Source of the DNA: Prosopocoilus inquinatus
Taxonomy: Eukaryota > Arthropoda > Insecta > Coleoptera > Lucanidae
Length of the DNA stretch: 64,000 nucleotides
Assembly (NCBI GenBank): GCA_036172665.1
Contig: CM069870.1
Span: 28,680,001 to 28,744,000, forward strand
Direction: 5' to 3'
A program made the position numbers and the translations under genes. The notes under the pieces are model-generated. The model was not told the DNA's origin, made no database searches, and worked only from the letters and a program-made list of their open reading frames with translations. Below, piece after piece: positions 40,101 to 52,100 of the stretch (position 1 is its first letter; every line of letters begins with the position of its first letter).

Positions 40101-43100
40101 GCAAGGCGGCCATGCTTGCTGTCAAAGCATAATGAAAGATTTTAGAAAAATTTTGTGCAAATCGTTTTTGATTGCAGTGAGAACCTCGAGCAGCCTCTGG
40201 ACAGCTGTTTCAGCCCTGCTTGGGGCTTCTTCAGCAGAAACGTAGCTCGACATTCCCACTGCAGACCAAAAACGACTTGCCCAATTTATTCGCAATTGCG
40301 ATGTAAGAATGATGAACATATAAAATAGCGACATCTTACTATCGCTTTTTGACCTAACATTGCAGTAGGATAGACAAATTGAAGCGGGATTTGCTCCTAA
40401 TGAGTCCCCCATGCAAGGCGGCCATGCTTGCTGTCAAACCATAATGAAAGATTTTAGAAAAATTTTGTGCAAATCGTTTTTGATTGCAGTGAGAACCTCG
40501 AGCAGCCTCTGGACAGCTGTTTCAGCCCTGCTTGGGGCTTCTTCAGCAGAAACGTAGCTCGACATTCCCACTGCAGACCAAAAACGACTTGCCCAATTTA
40601 TTCGCAATTGCGATGTAAGAATGATGAACATATAAAATAGCGACATCTTACTATCGCTTTTTGACCTAACATTGCAGTAGGATAGACAAATTGAAGCGGG
40701 ATTTGCTCCTAATGAGTCCCCCATGCAAGGCGGCCATGCTTGCTGTCAAACCATAATGAAAGATTTTAGAAAAATTTTGTGCAAATCGTTTTTGATTGCA
40801 GTGAGAACCTCGAGCAGCCTCTGGACAGCTGTTTCAGCCCTGCTTGGGGCTTCTTCAGTAGAAACGTAGCTCGACATTCCCACTGCAGACCAAAAACGAC
40901 TTGCCCAATTTATTCGCAATTGCGATGTAAGAATGATGAACATATAAAATAGCGACATCTTACTATCGCTTTTTGACCTAACATTGCAGTAGGATAGACA
41001 AATTGAAGCAATTGCGAATAAATTGGGCAAGTCGTTTTTGGTCTGCAGTGGGAATGTCGAGCTACGTTTCTGCTGAAGAAGCCCCAAGCAGGGCTGAAAC
41101 AGCTGTCCAGAGGCTGCTCGAGGTTCTCACTGCAATCAAAAACGATTTGCACAAAATTTTTCTAAAATCTTTCATTATGCTTTGACAGCAAGCATGGCCG
41201 CCTTGCATGGGGGACTCATTAGGAGCAAATCCCGCTTCAATTTGTCTATCCTACTGCAATGTTAGGTCAAAAAGCGATAGTAAGATGTCGCTATTTTATA
41301 TGTTCATCATTCTTACATCGCAATTGCGAATAAATTTGGCAAGTCGTTTTTGGTCTGCAGTGGGAATGTCGAGCTACGTTTCTGCTGAAGAAGGCCCAAG
41401 CAGGGCTGAAAGCTGTCCAGAGGCTGCTCGAGGTTCTCACTGCAATCAAAAAAGATTTGCACAAAATTTTTTTAAAATCTTTCATTATGCTTTGACAGCA
41501 AGCATGGCCGCCTTGCATGGGGGACTCATTAGGAGCAAATCCCGCTTCAATTTGTCTATCCTACTGCAATGTTAGGTCAAAAAGCGATAGTAAGATGTCG
41601 CTATTTTATATGTTCACTAAAAATATGGAAATCAAAAAATTATGTTAGAATTTCATAATTATTATTTCTGAAGATTGGAACTCCCACTAGTAAATGTTAT
41701 GAATGATTTAATTTTCTTTAAGCTTACCATTACCGACCATGATAAGCACTCTTCCAAATCATTACCACAGTCATTATTACAAAATAGAAAACTTTATAAT
41801 TTTTGACATATCGAACTTTGACTTCTGTCAAATTACATGCATGTAACCCAACGAAAAGAAAGCATGGCCTACTAGAATGCCAGAAAATCGTAAATGATTT
41901 ATACAAGATGTTTAATTAAATTAATTGTGTATAGCAGACTGTAGCGCAATCCAGTGATGGAACTGTTATGTCGTACAGATTAAATTTCATACTTGACGTG
42001 TGTGTCCAAATTATCTAAGTGTAGTTCGCTCATTTATACATATAGCTATCACGATGACGGCACATACAATGAGTGATAAATAACTTTGAATTGTGGACAC
42101 GGTCTATCTGTTATAATGTCTCGCAACTGTATAAACACCGTTCTAATGATATTCCTTTTTGCAAGTTTGCGTCTAGAGCGCCGGAGTTGGATGAAAGTTA
42201 TTCCTAGGAGAATTTAAATTATAGATTGCAATCGTAAATATGCGCTACGGAAGCGCTTTAAATCCAAAATCTTCTTTCGACGTTAATATATGTGGATTTT
42301 CGTAAAAATATTAACATTGCAGTTCGCGCAGGATGATAAATGTGTTGCGAAATGGAAGAGTAACATAATTTTTTTCTTATTACCTTATACAGATTGTATC
42401 GTGATTAACCGGCAGCAGACAAAGTATTTTATAGACAGACGAGAACCCACATTTGCAGTTATAATTTCAAGCCCATGTCGCACGATATAAATTCTGTTAC
42501 AATGTGATAGGTGCAGGCTACCAGAATGAATGTTTATTGCTTAATTTGGTGTTTCTCATTAACCTTGTAAATAATTTGTAAGTAAATTTCTCATCGTGTC
42601 AGATAGTCCTTACAGAAAAATATTTAATAACACGTAAAGGAATGAAAATTGTACAACAGAAGTAAACAAGTGGCCCATGTGATGCAGTACAGCGACTTTC
42701 CGTTAATAAATGTCAAAGGTCTTTGAAATTTATATGATTTATGTTTGTATCTAAATACTTTAGATAACATTCCACAAGTTCAAAATCCTACAACGACCAA
42801 AGTTTAAATATACTGACTGACAAAGTTAAAGAACACCAAGAAGTAGTCATTCAATAGAACAAAGTTTCATGTATTGTATTTAAGTGGTCAAAATAAGTAA
42901 ACGATCAATATTTGAAAGAAAACAAGAACAATATAATGCGTCGCCCCACCGCCACCATGGTGCTCTATGCATTCCCTAACACTTCGCGCATCGTGGCCTT
43001 GAGTTGATGAGGTTATCAATTTCCTCCTGGGGTATTTCACTCCATGTCACTGTATTTGGTGTCGGAGCTCTTCCAGAGTCTGTGGAGGACGAAGTAACTG

Positions 43101-46100
43101 GCCCAGTCGTCTGCCTATAATATCCCAAACACATTGGATTGGGGCTAGATTAGAAGATCTTGGAGGCCAAGGAAGGAGGGTGACTTCAGCTTCTTCAAAA
43201 CAAGTCATAGTAACCCTGCCAATATGCGGTCGGGCATTATCTAAAAAGATGAGGTTCTGTAATATCCGGAGCGCATCGTTGAGCATTCATGGTACCCCTA
43301 ACGAACACCAAGGATGATCTACTACCATACCACCACACCCAATTGCCCCCCATACCATAATTCCAACATTTTGGTTTACAAGGAATTCCACGAAAAACTG
43401 TGGATGTCGCCGTTCTCCACGTCATCTCCTAACCCTTCTCTGACCATCGTTCATACCCAAGCAAAATCGGGATTCTTTACTAAAGACCACCTAGTGCCAT
43501 TCTTCATTCCACTGTAACCTTTCTCGGCACCACCTTTTTTGTGATCAGCGGTGAGTGGTAACACAAAGTGCGGCCGGTAAGACATGAGTTCCAAAAATCT
43601 TATTTTCGTCTGCAGATGTTCTAGTTGTTATCCTTCTGCCTTTTTTTCCAAACCATTGGTCTACCATGGAACGAGTGAGACAAAAAAACGATTCCTCACA
43701 GCCAGCAGTCGTAGGCGACGGTCATGACATACTGTTGCTTGTCGGGGCCGCCCCGAACGTCTGGCTCATTCGCGTCCTTCCTCTGACCAAACATGATAAC
43801 AGTTCACCACAGCTGACACTATTCTCTTTAAATGGGCTGCAATTTGGCGAAAAGATAAACCCTCTTCTCGAAGGCCCACTACTCAACCGCGCTCCAAATT
43901 ACTTGATTGTCTGAAATTGGGACGCCAACGAATTCTGGGCATTTTAAACAATACATCAAACATGTCGAAGTGACATAAATCATCAAACCCCCACATATTG
44001 CGGCAAGTTTTTCTTCAGCATAAAAGATTTTAAAAAAATTGCTGAAACTACTGAAGGAATAGAGATAAAACTTTAATCAATTTTTATTTTGGTCACTCGC
44101 AACTGATATACAAAATTGCATTAAAATATGGGTGTTTTTTTTTTACTTTTGCCAGTCAGTATAAATCGTTATGGCCTGGTTCCATAAACGCAAGAAAATT
44201 TACGGCACACTTTAATGGCTTATGTAGTAACTACTGGTTTTACAATAATTAATAATAATTGTTTCCACAATTATTATTAAGGCATTAAATTACAGTAAAT
44301 CTATCTTGTGTTTATGACCCCGGCCGTAGGACGTATGTTTGTATTAGAGTGAATTCAGTAATTCACATTCAATACTATTTTTTATTAGACAGCTGTACAA
44401 CAATAATGGCCAATAATACATACGTAATTACGTTACAGTTCGTCAATGGACTGCATAAAAATTGTATAAATTGTACCGATTCGCTTTACGTTTGACAGTT
44501 TCACTCCTAATGGAACGGTCAATCGATATCGATATCATTGAAACGTTTGCGGCCGTTATAAAGTAATGCCGAAATTATTATACCAATTTTCATCTGACAA
44601 GATTTTAGTCGAATTATAAAATTCGTGTTTTAAAAATATAAAACAGAGAATTCTACAAAGACGAAAACTACAAATACATAGATATAAGAAAATAATACTG
44701 CAGAACAAGTAAAATATACAGTCTGTTTAATTATAGAAGATAACTAACTTATTTTTGCTTAAACACCAGTAAAGTGTATATTAAATTAGATGGGACGTTG
44801 TTTTCTTGAGAATGAAGTTAAGTTATTTTTTTTGTCTACACTGTATAAAAGTGAACTACATAAAATTTTGTGGTCTTACATACAAAAATTTGCAAAATTT
44901 CAAAATATTGAAAAAGAAAATAAATTAAGAAACAATTTTAAAAAAATGTATAAACGAAACAACCAAAGATTAATGAAACAATTGCAAAAAATGTCAAATT
45001 ATTACCATTCTTATGTTGTTTTGAGTGAATTAAGTGATTTTCTGAATTTTGCGTATACTTTACACTTTTTCTAATGTGATATCATGAGTAGATAATATGA
45101 CAATGAGATCATTGACAACGCTATTTGCGTCTCGCCAACTCTATAAAACTCTATAAAAAAAATTACTCTAATCCGGAATTCATTTGAATTCATTCGTTTC
45201 ATTTAAACATATAAAATAGCGACATCTTACCATCGCTTTTTGACCTAACATTGCAGTAGGATAGACAAATTGAAGCGGGATTTGCTCCTAATGAGTCCCC
45301 CATGCAAGGCGGCCATGCTTGCTGTCAAAGCATAATGAAAGATTTTAGATTTTGCATGGGGGACTCATTAGGAGCAAATCCCGCTTCAATTTGTCTATCC
45401 TACTGCAATGTTAGGTCAAAAAGCGATGGTAAGATGTCGCTATTTTATATGTTCACCATTCTTACATCGCATTTGCGAATAAATTGGGCAAGTCGTTTTT
45501 GGTCTGCAGTGGGAATGTCGAGCTACGTTTCTGCTGAAGAAGCCCCAAGCAGGGCTGAAACAGCTGTCCAGAGGCTGCTCGAGGTTCTCACTGCAATCAA
45601 AAACGATTTGCACAAAATTTTTCTAAAATGTTTCATTTAAAATTTGAGAAGTTAAATGCAGTTTTTTGAGTTTTTTCAAAAATGTGTTTCTGTATGTGGT
45701 TGAAAAGGGAAAAGGATATTCTACTACTACTATTAATATTTCGCAAGAAAATATTATCGTGCCATTTAAAAAAAAATGTCAATGACGTTATGACTATACA
45801 GTATATGTAGACCAAAAAAGGTTTTATTCTTCGTTCTCTAGAAAGCAACGTCCGAAAAATAAATGAGATACAGCTTGGGACCTTATAATCAAACAGATTA
45901 TATTTAGATGTTTCAAATATCGTTAAAGATATGTATACAAACGCAATGAATGTCTCCCTGAGTGACAGTTAACACATTAATAGATTTTTGTTGATTTTTA
46001 CATTGTTATCATGTAATAAATTATTTATTTGAGAAAACCCATTGTTTATTTAGAGGAACTTCATGATTTAGATAATTTAAAGAAAATAATATTGAAGCAA

Positions 46101-49100
46101 GTAAACTTGCGGACAAGAAAACTGACCCATCAAATTTACATTTAAAGACGACTTGATTATATTTTCATAGTTCCTGAAGTTTTGGAGGTTATAATAAATG
46201 TCATGCACATTAGGAGTTATAATAGTAATGTGATACATCATCATGACAATACATCCAATAATTTACTACTTTGGCAGGTCGGAAATGTATTTGCAATACA
46301 AAAAAAGACAATGACAACCGAAATATGTATGGCCATGGCGTATGAAGTTAATATTTGAAAATGGATTCTTAAAGAGCTCTCGAACCTGCACCTTTTTGCT
46401 ACTTTAAGCATCTGTCTACCTTTTCAAACACAAAAGTTGACTTTGTTGTACCTACAATACCCGGAGATACTGTGTATAGTTTATTTAAATTTTCGTTTTA
46501 CCTAAGACAAATTCTGAAATTCCATCTTCGTTTAATAACTTATTATTTTTTTTTTGCTAATGCTGGTCCTTTTCTGCTTTTTAAAATTTCTTTGAAAACA
46601 ACGCTGATAATTATGCAGTTCAACATTTGAGAACTCTAAATTTAACATTAATTGTAATTTAATTTTAACTGAATTTTGCAAAATCTATATGGTATTCCAA
46701 ATAAAATATTAAAGCTGATGAGATTTAAATATATTCTGACTGACACAAACTGAACTTTCAGAACGCTGTAAGTAATGCTGAACCAAAACTTACACATGGA
46801 GGAATAAAAATCATACAACTGCAGGGTTCATAATAAAAACCATACAATTGCAGGGCTCAGAAACGTATACTATCAGATTCTAAAATATGTTTAAAATAAA
46901 AAGGCACCATATTATTATTCAAAAATTTAAAAAAATAATAATTTTCAGATGTACACAGCCTATTTATTGTTTTTTTCTTTTTTTTGTAAACGTTTCACAG
47001 CCTTATTAGTCGCTTCATCAGTACAATCTACAAAAACAAAAAAAAATATGTTTACGAACCAGGAATTTACAAATCAGTTAATTAAACATCGTCTATCCTA
47101 AATATAAAGGGGGACATAACAAACACTTTACATTTTAGTAAGACGATGTATAATTAACTGATTTGTAAATTCCTGGTTCGTAAATACATTTTTTTATGTT
47201 TTTGTAGATTGTACTGGTCAATCAGCTAATAAGGCTGTGAAACTTTATAAAAAAAGCAATAAATAGGCTGCGTACAACTGAAAATCATTATTGTTTTCTA
47301 ATTCATCCCAGCCAACAAACATCGCTCAAATATTCAAAATTTAAAACTGAGAGCTAATTTCACCGTAATACATATAAATATCAGTTTAGTATAAAAGAAA
47401 CAGATACATATAAAAGATATAAAAGAAACAGATATAATAACGCGCATAGACGATTAACGTACCTTATAATTTTTTGAATCATTGCAGTAACTTTTGTCAA
47501 CTCTCCAGTGGTAGTAGCCTAAATCAGTAGGTCGGGGCCAAATTTTTTTATTTCCTGAAATAAACAATTTCTTTAAGCAATAAAAAAAAACTTTATTTCT
47601 AGAAAAACCGATACTCCATACTCCTCCTATTATTGCTTATGGCTAGTAAATACTTGATAATGGCGCCGTTTGCAGATTCTAAATACACCAGAAAACACTG
47701 ACCTTTAAAAAATGGTCCCCAGTCTTCGTTAATCAGTCTTTCTCCATAGTCAATATATCCAGATACTTCGAAACCAGTTTTCGTAAAATGTCTCAAGAAA
47801 ATTATAGTCTACGGAAATTAAGTCCGACATTAGTAACTAACATACAATTGATATTAATGAATTAATAATTTAGAAATGAAAGATCGGGAAAGGTTTAACA
47901 TAAACAAGTTTGAAAACTCGAAATTTACATAAGCCCATCGAATTAATTTTAAGAATAATTCGGAGCTTTTGTATCTGTAAAAAATTACCGTGGCAAATAC
48001 ATTAACGTATATCGCATAATAACACACAGTAAAAAATGCTATAATTCCGAATTTCAAAAAATGTACGTGCTCAGTAAAACAAAGCAATTATTTTAAAATA
48101 TAAAGAAAAACTTATTTTGAAAGGAGAGGCATAAACTAAATGCTCTTAAAATTTTAGATAGCCTTATTCTAAATATGATAGAGATACCAAAATTGCTAAC
48201 TAGCGCGAACTTCAACACTGTCGTGTAAGAAAACTACCGAGTCCGAGGAATTTTCTTTTACAGTTTTGCTTTCAATACAGGTAGAGGAAATCTCTTACCT
48301 AAAACTTTAAGGCAATTAAATTAGGGAATTCTGTATAACAAACGACGGAAAAATAAAAGAAAGTTTAAACTAATTACAAACAAAAATTAAACAATCAACA
48401 ACAAGTACATATAATTTTATTAGTAAATATTCAATAAATTATGATAAATTACAAATGAATTTTTGCTCTCCTCTTATAAAAACCCCACGTATCATAAATA
48501 ACAACAGAGTTTCGGGTTTCTGTCCCTTAAACCGCAATGCCTCCATTATAAATTCATTCGAGCTTGCTGCCAGTAATTTGCACCGAACAATATAAATCAT
48601 ACGACAGCAAAAACTAATTGGGGATAGTAAAACCAAAGAAAAAAATGAATTTACAAATTCAGGTACACGAACTTGTTTGGGCTGTTTGCGTGCAACATGC
48701 ATATGTCACAGAAAGTATTTTTGTTTATCGTTTTGTTTTATACTCAACGTAACTCTTCTGATCAAATGTTCGAATGTGGGAAAGAGAAATTATCCATTTG
48801 TGTGAGTGCGAAAGTCTATATTTTGGAAGGCGACAAGAAAAAGCACTGCACCGTTAAGTAATGGGGAAATATATGGTAATTGAATAATTATGCTGAGCTT
48901 CCTTCACAGTTTCTTCGAAGTATGAAAGGGTGGTTTTATAACTGTACCTTGGGGGATTATGGTTACCTTTTGGTACATTATCACGCATTTCTGTAATACA
49001 TATTTATTATCCATTTATGTAATAAAATATCTCTTCAATATGTATACTTGCAGCTTGCAGATTTGCAGAAAGCTATAAAAGAGGGTTAAAGGATCCGGAG

Positions 49101-52100
49101 AAATTAGATGATGTTAAAGAAGAAAATAATTAACTGAAAATTTTCTGTTAAACGGAAATAAAATTATCATTTCAATGTGGACATTATTCACTTACAAAAC
49201 GTTGTACCGAATACAGGTGTACGCGATATCAATTTTTTAATGTAGATTATTGAAAACTTAAAAATATCAAAAGGTAGACAGCAATTCTTATGGTCCTGCA
49301 TTTTATCGTTGTTACGAGAGTTTCCGATTTAAAAATATCTATATTTATCCAGAAAGAAAGAAAGAGTTGCATTTTATTTAGAACATTTAAAATGAGTAAT
49401 TTCCGTCTCTTCTATTTTGACATACATATTTTTTTATGTTTTTAAATAAATTTGATTGCGTCATAAGTAAATATTATATTCACTTTCAGTTAAAATACAT
49501 TGTATATTTATTAAATATTTTAACTTGTATAGGAAATTTCGTCATCTACTTGTTCAAGAATGTGTTACTAATTATCATGCAAATGATAGGGTTAAATTAA
49601 TTAACCAATACCCACTGCGTGGCAATTCTTAACACACGCGAACAATGGGCCGCTGGATTGATAATCGAGTTACGTTTAATTACATCTTCCACTAATTACG
49701 ACTTGTTAAGCTGTTGCATCGAATAGTTAGATGCATCGTTAGTTGTATATCCCGAAGTAATTATCTTATCGTATCCTTGTACATATCTTTGTTCAGTACG
49801 TATCTAACGGTGCGTATTTAATGTGAAATGAGGTAACAAAATTTATTTTGAACAAAAAACACAAACGAATATATACATCAACTGTTCATTTCATTTTTTA
49901 GCCTTTGAAAGGGCAAACCCCAAGTGAAGTAAATATTTTTGTTTTACTTCTTTCTCTTAGTTCGTCTTTGATACAGGCTTACCTTCAGAGGATGTTTTAT
50001 TTTTTTAATTCCTTTCGGGTCAGCTCGTTTCGCTTAGTTTTTGTAGTTTGGTTTTTATATATACAGTCATGCTGGGAAACTCACCGGTTCCGTCTATCGT
50101 AAATTCTAGAAAATAGGTACTAAGGAATTTGTGATGTTCATTAATATTAAAATATTTTAAATCACATACACGTAGATTTTTTAATGAACTGTCCGTTTTC
50201 AAGTGTGCAGTTTCAGAAATTTTAGTTGTTACATGTTACAGTTACATAATGCATAACTGACTTATGTATATACATCTATTAGATGGACAAAAGGCAAGTC
50301 TATAAATCATAAAGGATTACAATTTGACTGAGTAAATTATACCAAAAAATTCTTCAAATAAGTGGTCACTGCCTTTTTTGTGTTTTCTTTAAACACAATA
50401 TTTATATGTCTCGCCTCATGGGAGAGTGTTAAGGCTGTTTTACATTGTACTAATTTATGTTACGAGAAAATAGTGCCAAAAAATATTTGCAAAGAAATGT
50501 TATGAAATGGACACAAATACAATAATTTGTTTAACTGTTTTACACTATCCTAAACCTTGATATACCTTTTTCTGGTACCATTTTACATGATAAAGTAAAA
50601 CAGGATTTCAGCATTTTTTTACTTGATTGTACTTTAGGTAATAAACAGAAATACCGGGTGATCAACGGAATTCATAATTAGAGGATGCTGTGATTGGTGG
50701 TATTTTATGCTGTGTGGTTGGATACACTAAGAAATAAATAATAACTTGACAGTTTTTTAAAATATTAGGGGAGGTTCCATAAGACAAATCCGTTTATTAT
50801 CAATCATTTAAAAACTCACAACTCTGACATTTCAAATTTTTAATTTCAAACTGCAAGCTTATTACCAACTTTTGGAAAATATCACAGCCTACTCTAATTA
50901 TCAATTCTGTTAATCGCATGGTATTATTGAATTAGGCTCGTGTGGCACCATGCATGCAAGACTTGATTTAATATCTTGTACTAAGTGAGAAAACATTCAT
51001 TGGTTGATTCTATACTTCTCTCTCACTCTACACAAGATTTTGTATTAAATTCTACACGGTGCAAGACCTTTAGAAAAAAAAATCACAGAACAGAGAAGGT
51101 AGACTTTTAGATGTAGTTGTGACCAAGAGATTTGTAGAATTTTACATAATTTTTTACATTACAATTACACAACAAAAATACTTAATAAACCTTTGGAAAA
51201 AAGAGAAAGTAATTTTGGCGAGAGAAATTTTTAAAGTAAATTCAATTTATGCATAATCAGATATTTTCAAGAGAAAGCAAACCATTTCAAACACGGAAGA
51301 AAAAAATTAAATAAAAATCCGATTGAATCAAATCATAATAATCACTGAGTAGAATATACAGCGGGTATTTTAACATCTGGCAGATATCCGCACCACGCTA
51401 ACCTACGTTAAAAATTGTGCCGAAAATTTTGGTACAATTTTCCACTTATAGTTATTGAGTATTAGAAATTTGTGTTAATTTAATAAGACCTGATAAATTC
51501 GTTAAAATTATAAAAAATTAGTTTTCAATCTTTACCCGGACACAATTTTCATAGTGTCCGGTCCTTACAAATTTCATCGGATAAGAGTCGATTTCAGGTG
51601 TTAAAATTATACTCCTGTTAAGTATGCAACAGATTAATTACTAAATAATACTTTCGCTTTATTTTTCCTAGTTAATTTATAGCAAAACTAAGCAAACTTA
51701 GAGAACCGATTACTGTTAATATTTGCCTGTAGTTCTAATACACCCTGTCTAACTTAATTAAAAACCACTAAAATCTATAGTTTATCAATAATTATTTTTA
51801 AGATAAGAAAATGTTATAACAGAGAAGATGTGTGGAATTTATAACTTCAACGATATAATAACGGTAACACCTTTCCTGTAATTACATCGAACAAATTGAT
51901 GGAAATGAATTTAGCATAAACATTTTTCTTTTATTCTGGATGTATTATTTATTTATGTAAATTTTTATTATTGTATAATCACAATGTTGTGTAACAAAAG
52001 CCCCAATAATCCCAAAACAAACATAAACGTTTAGGTGTTTTGTTTTCATTTTCTCTTTTAAATAATGCATTCGAACGTCCGCCAAGCGATCGGGAAACGA

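Larger units (their letters stand above)
39516..41613. mobile_element. Seven-unit hammerhead-ribozyme retrozyme array, head-to-head, with target-site duplication
   Basis: 312-bp monomers, nearly identical. From 39516 to about 41008 they run on the - strand (five ribozymes); at 41009 the sequence flips and runs on the + strand to 41613 (two ribozymes). The whole block is flanked by an exact 14-bp repeat, 39502-39515 and 41614-41627 (TCACTAAAAATATG), so it entered as one insertion. The monomer is 104 codons long and stays open for about 96 residues in one frame, but this is explained by recent copying. It lies in CFAP299 intron 4, so the five - strand units are sense in that pre-mRNA; the two + units are sense in the Nos pre-mRNA. 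Confidence 0.88.

Noticed and set aside
39516..41575. Repeated 96-122-codon open frames (MGDSLGANPASICLS...) as a multicopy protein gene
   Set aside because: They are open because the 312-bp unit is a multiple of three and copies are recent; the conserved part is the ribozyme and its stems, and frames on both strands are equally open.
44790..45074. 94-codon lysine-rich frame as a gene
   Set aside because: Composition follows the local AT bias; no motif or splice signals.
46150..46270. HHHDNTSN-like peptide as a mariner catalytic block
   Set aside because: No PYSPDLA block or other mariner motif follows; only the short HHDN stretch and a weak PEVLEVI match support it.
48673..48861. 62-codon frame with a hydrophobic start as a secreted peptide
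   Set aside because: No promoter, splice or family support; intronic AT-rich DNA.
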